Assembly: GCA_933207985.1 (NCBI GenBank)
Contig: OW240913.1
Span: 279,421,602 to 279,485,601, forward strand
Source of the DNA: Pelobates cultripes
Lineage: Eukaryota; Chordata; Amphibia; Anura; Pelobatidae
DNA length: 64,000 nucleotides
Reading direction: 5' to 3'
Made by a program: the position numbers and the translations under genes. Positions 34,557 through 45,519 of this stretch are shown here, in pieces; within the stretch, counting starts at the first letter, position 1; the number at the start of each line of letters is the position of its first letter. The notes beneath the pieces were generated by a model that had not been told where the DNA came from, made no database searches, and saw only the letters and a list, made by a program, of their open reading frames with translations.

Positions 34557-36222
34557 GTAAGACAGTAATCCATGCATTTTGTTTCCTCTTTAAATATTTA
34601 TCTAAGTGCCTCTATAAAGTTGTCATTTTATGGAGAAATATTTTGTTGGATGTGTGCAATGTTATTCACACAAAAATTTGTTATTACAATTGGGGTGACA
34701 TATTCTGTAGAAAATGCAACTTAAAGCTGTGGGGAGATAAATCTTGGGGAACAGCCTTCTAAAAGAGATTGTAGAGGCTAATCTATATTTAAGAATTGTG
34801 AATAAGAAACCCCAATATGAAACGGCATCCCATAACATTTCATTAACTTAGCTGGGAAATGACTAGGGCCATGTATCAGACCCTATGCTAGCTGGTTTTG
34901 GGCAAACCTATAGTAATTTGGAATCTCCCAATATGTTGTTATATGTGCGGGGTGGTCACTATAACACCTTGACAGGTGTGTTATAGAAAAATAAAATAAT
35001 TGATTGAACATAAAACAAAAAAGTTATACGTTACAGTCTATTGGACAGTACAGCATTCAGTTCAAGGCTCCCAGTAAAGTAACCGTGTGCACTGTTGTGT
35101 AATATCCACAGAATGTTTATACTAATTGGAGTACACTTGGACGTTCTTGTTGGTTTTTATTTTGTTTTTGTTTTTTTTATTATATTTAATAGTGAATTGA
35201 CATTTAAATGGTAAAATGTAGGCTCAAATAGATAAATTGAGACTATTTCCAAATCAGCTATTTAAGCCTACATTTTACCATTTTGATTTTAATTCACTAT
35301 AATCTGAAATTCACAAAATAAATTCCTCTGAGTTTGGTTGAGCACTAATGTTGAAGTTACTTATCTGCAGCCGCGAGACACCAAGGAAAGAATGTGCTGT
35401 TCTCAAATAGCTGTATTTCTTTTCTAAGTGTATTGCACATTAAAGGGACACTATAGTCACCTGAACAACTTTAGCTTAATGAAGCAGTTTTGGTGTATAG
35501 AACATGCCTCTGCAGTCTCCCTGCTCAATCCTCTGCCATTTAGGAGTTAAATCCCTTTGTTTATGAACCCTAATCACACCTCCCTGCATGTGACTTAATC
35601 ACACCTCTCTGCATGTGACTTGCACAGCCTTCCATAAACCCTTCCTGTAAAGAGAGCCCTATTTAGGCTTTCTTTATTGCAAGTTCTGTTTAATTAAGAT
35701 TTTCTTATCCCCTGCTATGTTAACAGCTTGCTAGACCCTGCTAGAGCCTCCTGTATGTGATTAAAGTTCAATTTAGAGATTGAGATACAATTATTTAAGG
35801 TAAATTACATCTTTTTGAAAGTGAAACCAGTTTTTCTTTTTCATGCAGGCTCTGTCAATCATAGCCAGGGGAGGTGTGGCTAGGGCTGCATAAACAGAAA
35901 CAAAGTGATTTAACTCCTAAATGACAGTGAATCGAGCAGTGAAATTGCAGGGGAATGATCTATACACTAAAACTGCTTTATTTAGCTAAAGTCATTTAGG
36001 TGACTATAGTGTTCCTTTAACAATCAGATTATTCTAGCATTCGATTGTATGTGTTTGTATATTGTTTGCAATATATTGTTGTTGCTGCAATGTTGTGATT
36101 GAGGGAAAAATAAACCCATGCATTAGTTTGAATGTTTTGGTTTTTGTTTGTTTTTTTTCTCACTTCTTGTGAACACATTAGTACTAAATTTGTTCCTAAT
36201 TTTTGTCTTATTTTCCTCATAG
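34557..36222 (+). other. ASCC3: Last ASCC3 intron, 1.7 kb
   Basis: GTAAGA donor and TTTTCCTCATAG acceptor. Apart from the T2 MITE at 35440 nothing is recognised. Around 35200-35290 there is a loose inverted repeat (AATTGACATTTAAATGGTAAA and its complement near 35270). Confidence 0.85.
35440..36020. mobile_element. T2-type MITE, 581 bp, intact ends
   Basis: Flanked by TTAA. The left end is TTAAAGGGACACTATAGTCA, and the right end read inward is TTAAAGGAACACTATAGTCA. The inverted repeat extends into CCTGAACAACTTTAGC versus CCTAAATGACTTTAGC. It ends about 200 bp upstream of the last ASCC3 exon. Confidence 0.9.
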
Positions 36223-36370
36223 GTATATCTACACATTGTATCTGATGAGTGACAGTTACCTTGGCATGGACCAACAGTACAACATTAATCTAAACATCAT
36301 TCATGCCAGTATATCAGCACAAGTAAACTCTGAAGTTTCGGGTGCCCTAGATGGCCTGACCTTGAAGTAA
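36223..36370 (+). CDS. ASCC3: ASCC3 last coding exon
   Basis: One base completes an Arg codon, then 48 codons and TAA at 36368-36370. It reads YIYTLYLMSDSYLGMDQQYN, then INLNIIHASISAQVN, and ends ALDGLTLK. The YIYTLY.MSD.YLG.DQQY motif and the SAQVN...LK end are diagnostic of the ASCC3 C-terminus. The acceptor is TTTTCCTCATAG. Across the six exons, 1059 bases translate as 352 residues plus stop with no frame break, so the protein ends where other vertebrate ASCC3 proteins do. Confidence 0.97.
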
Positions 36371-37540
36371 CCCGATCTTCCAAGTGCTACTGCTACAGGG
36401 TTATTTGTAAGGACAGCTGTTAAATCATTCAGGGCTACAAGGAAATGGCTCAACACTTTATTCATAGGAATCAACTTTCAACCTCAACACACTTAAGAGT
36501 TTCAATGGGTTCACTTGGATGCCTTTGTAAAACAAATTATCACATGGGCCTTATAGATGTTGCCTTTTGTAATTAATATGTATGACCTGTTGGTGCAATT
36601 CTAGGACATTTCACAGCACAATGAGTGTACTTGTTTAAAGGACTTTTAATTTTGGTGGATCAAACAAGGCAAGAGAAGGCTGAACTTTTGCCGATTCCAA
36701 GTGACTGATTGGTACTGGAATATGATTTTCTATGTTGCTTTAATTTAAAATGTGTCAAATATAACTTGAACATATGCCTTTAGGTTATGTGTACAACACG
36801 TTGAGAAAATGTTTTCAATAATAAGAAGAATTACAAATGGCTAATTAAACTAATTAACATATTCTCCATGAGGGATGTGAGAAATTGGTTTACATGAGAG
36901 ATGTAAAGAAAAATTGACAGTGTTTCCAAACACATTGTTCACAGTTCCTGTAGATTGAGTCATGCCTATTTTCAACATAAAGCAAAACACTAATTAATTT
37001 GCAGTGCGTTACTGTCTAGTTGTTTTGTTTATTTTCAAAACGTTACATCAAAAATGAAGTACAATTATTAACCTTTTTACACGACCTTACTCTTCACTTT
37101 CTCCTACTGTAACTGAAAGACAAAGTTTTTACTAAAATGTTCCAATTGGCATATTTTGTCCTAAAATGCCAAATTTTATTTAAATTCGGTTTGCATTGCC
37201 GACACTTCACTCTTTGCTGAATAACTGTCTAAGAGTGTCTTGTTATTTTTCACATCAGTGAATATTTGCCTGTCAATGGAAATCAATGCAACAAAAAAAC
37301 AAACAAAAACTAGACATGTGAGATATGAACCATATAGTCTATGGGACATCATTTTCATTAATATGGGGATTATTTTCTACGATGTTACTTGTGATGAACT
37401 CGAAACTGAATTGCAATATGTTGGAAGAAAGAGTAGATGTGGAGCGTTTTTTTTTACCACAGCTATTTTAGCATGAAATTTGCACTTCAGTTTTTACTTC
37501 ACACTCTAGTTCAAACCATAAATGGTTACCCATTTCTCTC

Positions 37541-37886
37541 TTAAAGGAATACTTCCATGCTACTGCAGGTAACCATAGTGGGTATAGGGCCAGGAGTGTC
37601 CTGACACCCCCACTCTTACCATTTTAGGGCAGTTTGACTTATAGCTGGGATCTACGGGATTCCTCTCCCTGCCTCCACTATATCAGATAGAATGCCAGAA
37701 GTTTGTGCTCCCAGCTCTCTGGCTAATGAAAGGGAGGCAGGAGTGGTGCAAGGCGGGCTCCATGTAAGAAGTCATAACATTCTAAATTGGTTTAACTACT
37801 TACAATGAGGGGATGCCAGAACACTCCTGGCACCATAACCACTACCTCTCTCTGCAGTGTTAATGTTACTTGGAGTGATCCTGCAA
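37541..37886. mobile_element. T2-like MITE in the ASCC3 3' UTR region
   Basis: The left end is TTAAAGGAATACTTCCATGC. The right end TGGAGTGATCCTGCAA is the inverted terminus with its TTAA decayed. The interior has a TACTGCAGGTAAC motif and its complement-like partner (TGCAGTGTTAATGTTACTT). Confidence 0.75.
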
Positions 37887-38154
37887 GCGTGCGGTATGTA
37901 TGACAGTTATGAGAATTGTGCTATTGCAATATTTTGCCTGTGATAACTTGCACCAACTAAACCGACCTTGACAAGACATGAACTATCGTCATATATTATT
38001 TTAAAAGTGTAAACGCTGGCATTACACTGTTTCCTGTTTTTCAGGCTTGCCAAAAAAAACTTCACAGTGATATAAATGTATCTTCTAAATGTAGACTTGT
38101 TTATTGCCATTCTGCTCGTTAATTGCTCTTCCACGATACTCACTGTAAAACAAT

Positions 38155-38160
38155 AATAAA
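38155..38160 (+). promoter_or_regulatory. Candidate poly(A) signal
   Basis: AATAAA within CAATAATAAAAATATTTTTCTGG, 1.8 kb after the ASCC3 stop. A T/G-rich stretch follows. It is a plausible cleavage signal, with no transcript evidence. Confidence 0.5.
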
Positions 38161-38175
38161 AATATTTTTCTGGTT

Positions 38176-39529
38176 TGACTCAGCATATGGATTGTAATAC
38201 AGTTATTTAGAGCAGATAAATGTGTAATGTTTTCTCCTTAGATGGAAATGTATTTTAGCCAGTACATTTAACTGTATTAAATAGTAAACTGCTGCCTTTG
38301 TATAGGTACTTATGGCATCAATCTGAATCTAAGATAAACAAACTTTGTTAAAGCTTAACTTAAAAAAATGATAGGTTACCAATAACACAGACACACAATA
38401 CTGAATATGCTTTTTTAACCCCTTATGGATGAATTAAATTGTCCAAGTTCTGAACCAAAGCACAACCTGGAATTTGAGCTATATGTCTGTTCAACCATAA
38501 TTTACCTCTTTCATATTAAGTGTACTCACGTATTATATATAATTTTCTTCAGGAGAAATATGGCTTTCATTTCACGTTAAATATTTATCTATGAAACATA
38601 ATTTAAATGGATACATCTCGTGGCCATTGCTGGTAGGACTGCCAGAGTCAGAATGCGTTTGGGAAGTGTCAGAAGCTGGATTTCTTATTCTATGGGCAGG
38701 AGTCAAAATTCAGCATCTTACTCGTATATATGCAGTAGCTTTCTTGTGGCTATTTCACTATTAGCACCTATTTGTCACCCAGTTACTCACTGTATAAGGG
38801 TCCTAAAGTCAGCTGAGTCTATCGCTAAGATTCAGTGAATCCAAATTTCCATATACGATTGAGATCTCCCCTGTAGCTGCATGGCATTTTGACTGTGATT
38901 GTCATAATACTATTAACTAACCTTACCACCCATTTACAGCATTTTTGGGTTTAGGAAAGTTACAGGGTTAAATATAGGGCTTGCCCATTTCAGTTACTGT
39001 ACCCATGTCACCTTTGAGACCGTATAGCAGGCCAGGAATGATATTTACCCCCGCTTCAATTGGTTTCTCCAAATTTAACTGAAAATGCAACTTACATATA
39101 TATATATATTAGCCCCTCTCCTCACAGCAGAAAGGGCCGGAAATAGAGCAACCTACACATACATATAGATATATCTGTGTATAACAAGCATGCCAAATTC
39201 AAAGGCTAACACAGATCAAATGAACAAGATTTAAGTTTATGTGGGCCACAAAAAAAAAAAAAAAAAAGAGTTCCACCTAGACAAACACAAACTAAAATTT
39301 CTTATATCGTTCCCATGCAAACAATATGTAATCCTGGGTACATATATATAATTTGCTCCAAAGCTTCACCTCAAGTTTACTTACTATCTCAGTAGTAATG
39401 CCACTGTCTGGAGTGTCCGCTCCGCTCGCTCCCTCAGTCCCTCTACAAACTGCAGTCTCAGTCCACTCTGCTCGCTTCCTAGTCCCTCTGCAATCTTCAG
39501 GCAGCATAAGGTGTGACTGCACACTCCGC
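38176..39529. other. Intergenic DNA
   Basis: TTAACCCCTTATGGATG at 38415 resembles a piggyBac-type left terminus, but no matching right end is seen. A-run at about 39250-39267, possibly the tail of a retroelement. Short (TA)n near 39099-39110. No gene is recognised. Confidence 0.4.
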
Positions 39530-39975
39530 TTGCTTCAATCCCCCTTCCTTTTATGTCTCTTCTTCCATCCATGTCTGTTTCACTCCATGTCTCTCTCTCA
39601 CCTTCCATCCATATCTCTCCCCCATATCTCCCTACCTGCTTTGGTGCCTGACCCCTGCTTGCCTCCTGGACTTTGCTTTTCGTTTGTTTCTTTATTTCCT
39701 ATTTATTATAAAGGTGTTTTGCATCTACCATATCTCTACCCCCTTCCTTCCATATCTCTCCCTCCATGTCTCACTCCCTACTCATTCCATCCATGTCTCT
39801 CTCTTCCAGTCCTATCTCCCTCCCCACCCTTCAATTCATATTTCCCTCCCCCAAACTTCCATTCATTCATATTTCCTACCCTTCCATTTATATCTCCCTT
39901 CATTTATATCCTATACCCATGTCTCCCTCCCTACCCTTTCCATTCATACTCACTACCTCCTTCCCTATTTTCAAA
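39530..39975. repeat. CT-rich degenerate repeat
   Basis: Units of the kind CCATATCTCYCTCCCT and CATTCATATYTCCCT. It is interrupted by a foreign 97-bp block (39632-39728). Long open frames over it (39353-40111 and overlapping ones) reflect the lack of stops in CT-rich DNA. Confidence 0.8.
39632..39728 (+). repeat. 97-bp block identical to part of the chromovirus 5' LTR
   Basis: Identical base for base to 41229-41325 in the LTR, beginning CTACCTGCTTTGGTGCCTGA and ending GTGTTTTGCATCTAC. It is embedded in the CT-rich repeat, with no other LTR sequence on either side. Confidence 0.92.
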
Positions 39976-40287
39976 AAGATGTTCCTTCACAAAGCCAGCA
40001 CCCAAGCTTATGGTAGCGCCGTCTCTGCTCCTGGATTCCAGCCTGTGTATTCATGCATTCTTAAATCTGTGTTGGTATTGTTTTTTAACTTTTTTCTTTC
40101 TAGTACCATAACCTGCTCTGTTTTTGTTATTTCTATCTCCCCCCCCCGTGACCCTTACACAAGATATTTACGACCCTCTGCAAGAATGGTGTCTATTTTC
40201 TATCAAACCTGTGGCTTATCTGCACTCGCTTTAACCCCTGTATCAAAACTGAACTATGGATTCTATGTGGGTTTTTTTGTTTTGTTT

Positions 40288-40459
40288 TTTCTCAGAAATG
40301 CTTTAGACTTGAGAAAGCGAGTTTCTCCTAAAAGCTTGTCATTTCAAAATTCTGTTAGTCCAATTAAAAAGGTATTATAAGATACGAAGGTCATCTGTTA
40401 TTTTACATCTGCACCACTGGACTAATACAGCTACAATCTCTTCTCTAACACTAATATAT
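40288..40459 (+). repeat. Interspersed repeat, left part (split by L1)
   Basis: TCAGAAATGCTTTAGACTTG through TTAGTCCAATTAAAAAGGTA to CACTAATATATATA. It matches the uninterrupted copy at 58293-58645 with about 10 percent difference by eye. The right part of the same repeat lies at 46284-46660, beyond the L1. Confidence 0.8.
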
Positions 40460-40639
40460 ATATTTTTTTTAAATTTATTTTTTTATCAAGATTTTTTATT
40501 TTGAAAAGAAAAAAGTAAGATCAAAGTAAGAAAAAAATAAGCAGGGTGGGACATGCAAGTCCCAGATATCGAAAACATTTAGAATACTGTATATAATCAC
40601 ATAATTGAACATTTTCATTAAGCAATGTATAAATGATAT

Positions 40640-40945
40640 TTAGGCAAGTGGGGTAATTATAACATTCGTCAGGAAAATCCTATATAAGAGCGCCAGGGTC
40701 CGATACCAAGATAAAAGAAGTTTATAATTAACCTCCTGGTACTTACAACTAACAGAGTTTATAGATTGTAAAATAAAGACTTTTTCCCATTGGACCTCGG
40801 TAAATACTTTGTCTAAAAGTGTCTCCCAACGCCTTTTAAACGTAAGTTTGGACTGTCTATCTCCCACTAGCAGATACTGATAAAGCACCGAAATAGCTGT
40901 ATTTATCACGGTACCACTTTCACACATCCCTTCAAACCAGGTCAG
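40640..40945 (-). pseudogene. L1 ORF2 C-terminal fragment
   Basis: The minus-strand frame reads LTLTWFEGMCESGTVINTAI and then DRQSKLTFKRRWE, ending near WYRTLALLYRIF. This is the region between the RT domain and the zinc knuckle of vertebrate L1 ORF2p. It is cut off at its N-terminal side by the LTR at 40946. It contains no complete functional domain. Confidence 0.75.
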
Positions 40946-41358
40946 TGTCAGGGTTTCTTTGCTTTTTTTAAACAGCAACCCTTCCTTTCTCTGTGTCTGA
41001 GCTTTCAGTTAATTTTAACGATCAGCTCCTTCATTATTGTTGCCACGGTTACTCACCTGCTAGTAGTTAACAGCCCTGCTGCTAATCAGTGCAGCTTATT
41101 TAAGCAGCAAGCCCCAGTACCTCCATGCCCTTGCGTGGTTTCCTGTTTCCTGTGTGTTCCTGGTTCCTGACTTCTGGACTTGTTGCTGACTCTGCTGCTC
41201 TCAGTTCTCCTGATCCTGGCTCACCTGACTACCTGCTTTGGTGCCTGACCCCTGCTTGCCTCCTGGACTTTGCTTTTCGTTTGTTTCTTTATTTCCTATT
41301 TATTATAAAGGTGTTTTGCATCTACGTTCTGTCTCTGTCTGGTTCCTGGTCCCTAACA
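40946..41358 (+). repeat. Chromovirus 5' LTR
   Basis: Begins TGTCAGGGTTTC and ends CCTGGTCCCTAACA, so it has the TG...CA form, 413 bp. A TATTTAAG-like box sits near 41096-41103. It is followed by TTACGCAAGGGCC, where the primer-binding site should lie. I did not assign a tRNA. Confidence 0.8.
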
Positions 41359-41371
41359 TTACGCAAGGGCC

Positions 41372-42333
41372 ATGAATACAGATGGTACAGGCAATCCATC
41401 TATACTTAACCTATTTACTCTGTGGGACCAGCATAACCCCCGTTTGGACCTGTGTGCGCATGCACTCCAGACCCTCCTGATTCGCAATGCACATCTGGAT
41501 CCAGCATCTGGCCAGCCTGCGATTGCGGCCGCATCTGCCTCACTTCCTGTTCTAGCACTGGTTGTAGCCTCCAAATCTGTTGCGGCTAGAGGAATGACTG
41601 GGTCTGTCCCGCTTCCTCAGTATTTTGGGGGCAACCCAGCTCAGTGCATAGGATTTTTAAACCAGGTTGGAGGATACCTTGAAATGGTTCCCCAGGCATT
41701 TCGTACTGACAGAAGCAAAGTTAGGTTCATGATTTCTTTGCTGTCTGATAAAGACCTAGCTTGGGCAAATCCTCTCTGGGATGCAGAGAGACCCATTATT
41801 TACAATTACCCTGAATTTGTTGCGTCTTTTAAAAGGGTATTTGATATTCCAGCTCGCTCCACCTCTGCTGCCAAACAACTCATGTCTAATACACAGGGCA
41901 CGAGAACAATTGTCGAGTATGCCAGTGAATTCTGTACCCTGACAGCAGAGGGTGGCTGGAATAACGAGACTCTAGTAGCTGCCTTTTCACATGGGCTCTC
42001 CGATGCTATTAAGGATGAAATTGCAGAGAGAGAATTACCTAAAGATCTAGAGGAAATTATATCCTTTGTCATTCTTATTGATATCACACTCTGAGAGAGA
42101 CCCTCGTTAAGGGAGCGCCTGTGTATGTCTCCTGTATGTTTGGCACCAAGCTTTTCTTCCCCACCCAAGCCTCCTGGTCCTGAGTCCTCTGGCAATGTGG
42201 AGCCAGGGCTGTTAGGCTTCACACGCCCCTCTGTCGGGGAAAGGGCCTTTAGGAGGAGGGAAGGCCTGTGCCTATAGTGCAGCCACCAGGGTCACCTGTT
42301 AAAATCTTGCTCAATTCGTCCGGTAAAATGCCC
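41372..42333 (+). pseudogene. Chromovirus gag with broken zinc knuckle
   Basis: The ATG lies 13 bases after the LTR, and 240 codons are open (to the TGA at 42092). The capsid-like region has PLPQYFGGNPAQCIGFLNQV and WDAERPIIYNYPEFVASFKR, typical of Ty3/gypsy and RTL-type gag. The same frame goes on past the TGA to a CCHC knuckle (C-L-stop-C-S-H-Q-G-H-L-L-K-S-C), broken by a TAG at 42275-42277. One or two point changes would account for both stops. The protease follows in the same frame. Confidence 0.85.
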
Positions 42334-42361
42334 GCAACCAAGTTACTGTCAAGGGCAGATT

Positions 42362-42613
42362 TTGGGTGGTCTTTCTGCATACCCAGAGATTTATAAAGAC
42401 AAACCCTTGGTGCATATTATCCTCTCCTGGCCTAAGTCATCCGTTAAAATCCAGGCAGTCGATTCTGGGGCTGCAGGCTTGTTTATAGACAGTGTATTTG
42501 CATCGCAGCACTCTATACCCTTAGAGCCTTGCAACGCTCCGCTAGCTTTCGAAGCCGACCACTACAGCCTACCCACGGAACCCATGAGACCCTTCCCATA
42601 TCTTTGGCTGTAG
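42362..42613 (+). pseudogene. Chromovirus protease remnant
   Basis: An 83-codon open stretch in the gag frame holds QAVDSGAAGLFIDSVFA, the retropepsin D-S-G catalytic motif with the following hydrophobic turn, and then LEPCNAPLAFEADH. The frame then shifts: LAVGALHHEMIQ and LVVLRYPWLQKHN, the usual end of this domain, continue in another frame. Confidence 0.82.
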
Positions 42614-42714
42614 GGGCTCTACACCATGAGATGATCCAACAGGTGATTTCCTCCCCATATTACCTGGTTGTTTTGCGATACCCTTGGCTACAGAAGCATA
42701 ACCAAATTTGATTG

Positions 42715-44155
42715 GCGCAGATCTGAGATATTATCTTGGTCCCAGCAATGCACATTTTATTGTCTCCAGAAACCTGCCAAAGTTTTGTGCACATCTTCTC
42801 CCTCTATGTTGCCCGCTGAGTACCAAGAATTCTAAGATGTATTTGACAAGGGTCAAGATAGCGTTCTGCCGCCACACCGTCTTTATGACTGTGGTATCGA
42901 ACTCCAGCCTGATGCCATTCCTCCTCATGGACGAATTTACCCGCTGTCTGTAGCAAAGAATCAAGCCATGGAGGAGTATGTTACCGATGCGTTGTCAAGG
43001 AGATTAATTTGCAATTCATCTTTTCCTGCCGGGGCCGGCTTTTTCTTTGTGAGACCCTGTATCGACTATAGCGGTCTCAATCATATCACTATTAAAAATG
43101 CCTACCCCATTTCAATAATCAGTTATTCGACCACCTCAGTCTTTACTAAACTCGATCTGAGAGGGGAATATAATCTCGTCAGGTTAAAAAAAGGACCACG
43201 AATGGAAAACCGCATTTAACACCAGGAGCAGGCATTATGAATACCTAGTAATGCCCTTTGGTCTTTGCAATTCTCGGGCGGTTTTCCATGAATTTATAAA
43301 TGATGTCCTGTGAGATATGCTGCAGCAATGTGTGGTGGTTTATCTCGATGATATTCTTATCCATTCCACATCTCAAGAACCATCATGCAGACGTCTCTCG
43401 TGTTCTACAGAGACTCCGAGAAAATAATATTTTCTGTAATTTGGAGAAATGTGAGTTCAACTGCAAACAGGTTACATTATTTGGCTATGTTATTTCTAAT
43501 GCTGGATTCTCTATGGACCCAGAGAAAGTTTCCGCTGTACTACAATGGCCTCGACCTACAGTGTTTTCTTGGCTTTGCCAATTTTTATCGGAAATTCATA
43601 AGCAACTTTTCTTGCTTGGTTAAATTTCTCACGGACATGGCCAGGCGAGAAGGTGATCCACAACATTGGTCAAAGGAAGCCATTACTGCCCTTTAGTCTC
43701 TCAAAGTCGCCTTTGCTGCAGCTCCAATACTGGCACACCCTAACCCTGCCTTACCATTCATTCTTGAAGTCAATGAGTCTGAGACAGGAGTAGGCGCCCT
43801 CCTGTCTTAACGTCGTAACCCAGAGAGCTCCATGCATCCGTGCGGGTATTTCCCGAAGAAATTGAGCCCGGTGGAATGCAATTACCAGATTGGGGATAGA
43901 GAACTCCTAGCTATAATTTTAGCTCTTAAAGAATGGAGGCACCTTCTTGAGAGTACTTCGGTGCCAATTCTCATTCTCACGAACCACAAGAATCTTACTT
44001 ATCTTTCCGAAGCTAAACTGCTTTCCCCTCGGCAAGCTAAATGGGCTCTCTTCCTATCAACATTCAATTGTGGTTTCCTATTTGCTCTGTACTAAGAACA
44101 TTTGGGCTGATGCCTGTCTCGACAGTTCTCTCCTCCATCTAGGGAGGAGATAATT
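42715..44155 (+). pseudogene. Chromovirus reverse transcriptase and RNase H remnants
   Basis: RT pieces lie in several frames: an N-terminal segment with VTDALSRRLICNSSFPAGAG, CIDYSGLNHITIKNAYP and FTKLDLRGEYN; then VVVYLDDILIHST at 43332-43370 with the intact YLDD active site; then NLEKCEF and LFGYVISNAGFSMDPEKV. RNase H follows: [16 protein letters not shown], then [20 protein letters not shown], then [11 protein letters not shown]. At least three frame shifts and stops (for example TAG at about 43693 and TAA at about 43807) prevent translation as one protein. Confidence 0.85.
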
Positions 44156-44164
44156 CCTACACCT

Positions 44165-45330
44165 GTGATTCCTCCAGACCGAATACTAGCCACTATCTGT
44201 ACTAATCTCACTTCACCCCTAGGCAAAGAAATTCTAGTTGCACAAGTCAATGCTCCTCCAGAGAAACCTAGTGGTCTTTGTTTTGTACCTGTTCATCTCC
44301 ACGCCAAATTATTAGGTAAATATCACAACTCCAAAGCAGCTGGACATCCAGGCAAAAAACAGTTCATCTGGTCTGTCTCTCGACAATTTTGGTGGCCTAG
44401 TCTCCGTTCGGATCTCACCGCTTTTGTAGCTGCCTGTGTGCGCTCAAAGTAAAACACCACGACACCCTCCAGTGGGTCTCTTGCAAACTATGCCTAATGG
44501 TGAACGACCCTGGACTCACTTGTCAATGGATTTTATTGTGGATCTTCCAGTCTCCCGTGGCAATACAGTTGTTCTCATGGTTGTTGACTGATTCTCTAAG
44601 ATGTCGCATTGCATTCCCCTTAAAAAATTACAGACTTCTCAAGAGCTTTTCTCGATTTTTGCTCGGGAGGTCTCTCCTTTACATGGGTTACCCAAAGTGA
44701 TCATCTCTGATAGGGGTAATCAGCTTGTGTCCAGATTTTGGAGAGCCTTTTGAACACAAATGGAAATTCAGCTTTCCTTCTCCTCGTCCTACCACCCACA
44801 ATCCAAATGTGCCGCGGAGCTTGGAACAGTTTCAGCATTGCTATATTTCAGACCACCAGAACAACTGGCCTGATCTGCTACCCTCGGTGGAGTTCGTCCA
44901 CAATAGTGCCAATAATGCTTCTTTCCAACTATTCCCGTTCTTGGCGAACTATGGGTTTCAACCGTCCATGTTACTTAATAGGTTCATGCCACAAGGGATA
45001 CCAGCATTGGAGGAATATCTCCGGGAACTCCGTTACTTCAAAGGGTTAACCGTGTAGCTTATGCAGTTGACCTTCCTCCTAACATGCGCATCTTGAATGT
45101 ATTCCATGTTTCCCTCTTGAAACCCTTGGTGTGTAATCGCTACACCACCTCGGTGCCACGTCCACGTTCTGTCCTGGTTGATCATGAGGAATATGAAATA
45201 CGCAGCATCATTGATTCACAAGTGTTCAGAGGATAGATACAATACTTGGTGCACTGGAAAGGGTATGGGCCAATGGAACGCTCCTTGGTTTCAGCCTCTG
45301 GTATCCATGCCCCATCCCACCTTTGTCCGC
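44165..45330 (+). pseudogene. Chromovirus integrase and chromodomain remnants
   Basis: The zinc-binding region has KYHNSKAAGHPGKKQFIW and ends VAACVRSK. The catalytic core is spread over frames, with WILLW/MDFIVDLP near 44530, ISDRG near 44705, and a degenerate third acidic position near 44815. The C-terminal region has HVSLLKPLVCNRYTT. The chromodomain (about 45178-45312) reads VDHEEYEIRSIIDSQVFRG, then a stop (TAG at 45234-45236), then IQYLVHWKGYGPMERSLVSA. A chromodomain directly after integrase is the defining mark of chromoviruses. Confidence 0.85.
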
Positions 45331-45519
45331 TTTCCCATGAAGACTTCCTGTTTCCTGTGTGTTCCTGGTTCCTAACTGCCAATCAATAACCCATTGTAGT
45401 ACCACTGCTTGGTGATATTTTTAAAAATCAGGAAGAGTTAATCCTCCCCAGTGCCTAGGTAGACAAAGCAGATCGTGTCTCAAATGTGTTCTTTCCCAAT
45501 GCCAAACGTAACGTCTCAC

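Larger units (their letters stand above)
36371..38175 (+). other. ASCC3: Probable ASCC3 3' untranslated region
   Basis: AT-rich, gene-free sequence after the stop codon, up to just past an AATAAA. It contains a MITE copy (37541-37886). An earlier ATTAAA at about 36844 could be used instead, giving a short UTR. Confidence 0.55.
40946..45374 (+). mobile_element. Ty3/gypsy chromovirus, decayed, inserted in L1
   Basis: LTR retrotransposon with the order 5' LTR, gag, zinc knuckle, protease, RT, RNase H, integrase, chromodomain. Motifs seen: VDSGAAG (protease, about 42458), YLDD (RT, 43341-43352), the RNase H block with [12 protein letters not shown], integrase H and D residues (GHPGKKQF; ISDRG near 44705), and an EYEIRSIIDS...QYLVHWKGYGP chromodomain. 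That domain order places it in the chromoviruses, the clade of fish sushi-ichi. There are several stops and frame shifts. The 3' LTR is reduced to about 30 bp ending CCTGGTTCCTAAC. No target duplication is visible, consistent with a deletion at the right edge. Confidence 0.88.

Noticed and set aside
38415..38600. Second full piggyBac MITE starting TTAACCCCTTATGG
   Set aside because: Only one plausible end is seen. Without a matching inverted end and second TTAA it is not called.
39353..40380. 252-, 204- and 167-codon overlapping frames
   Set aside because: CT-rich repeat with few stops in any frame, and all three frames are open. The Leu/Ser/Pro-rich text has no domain.
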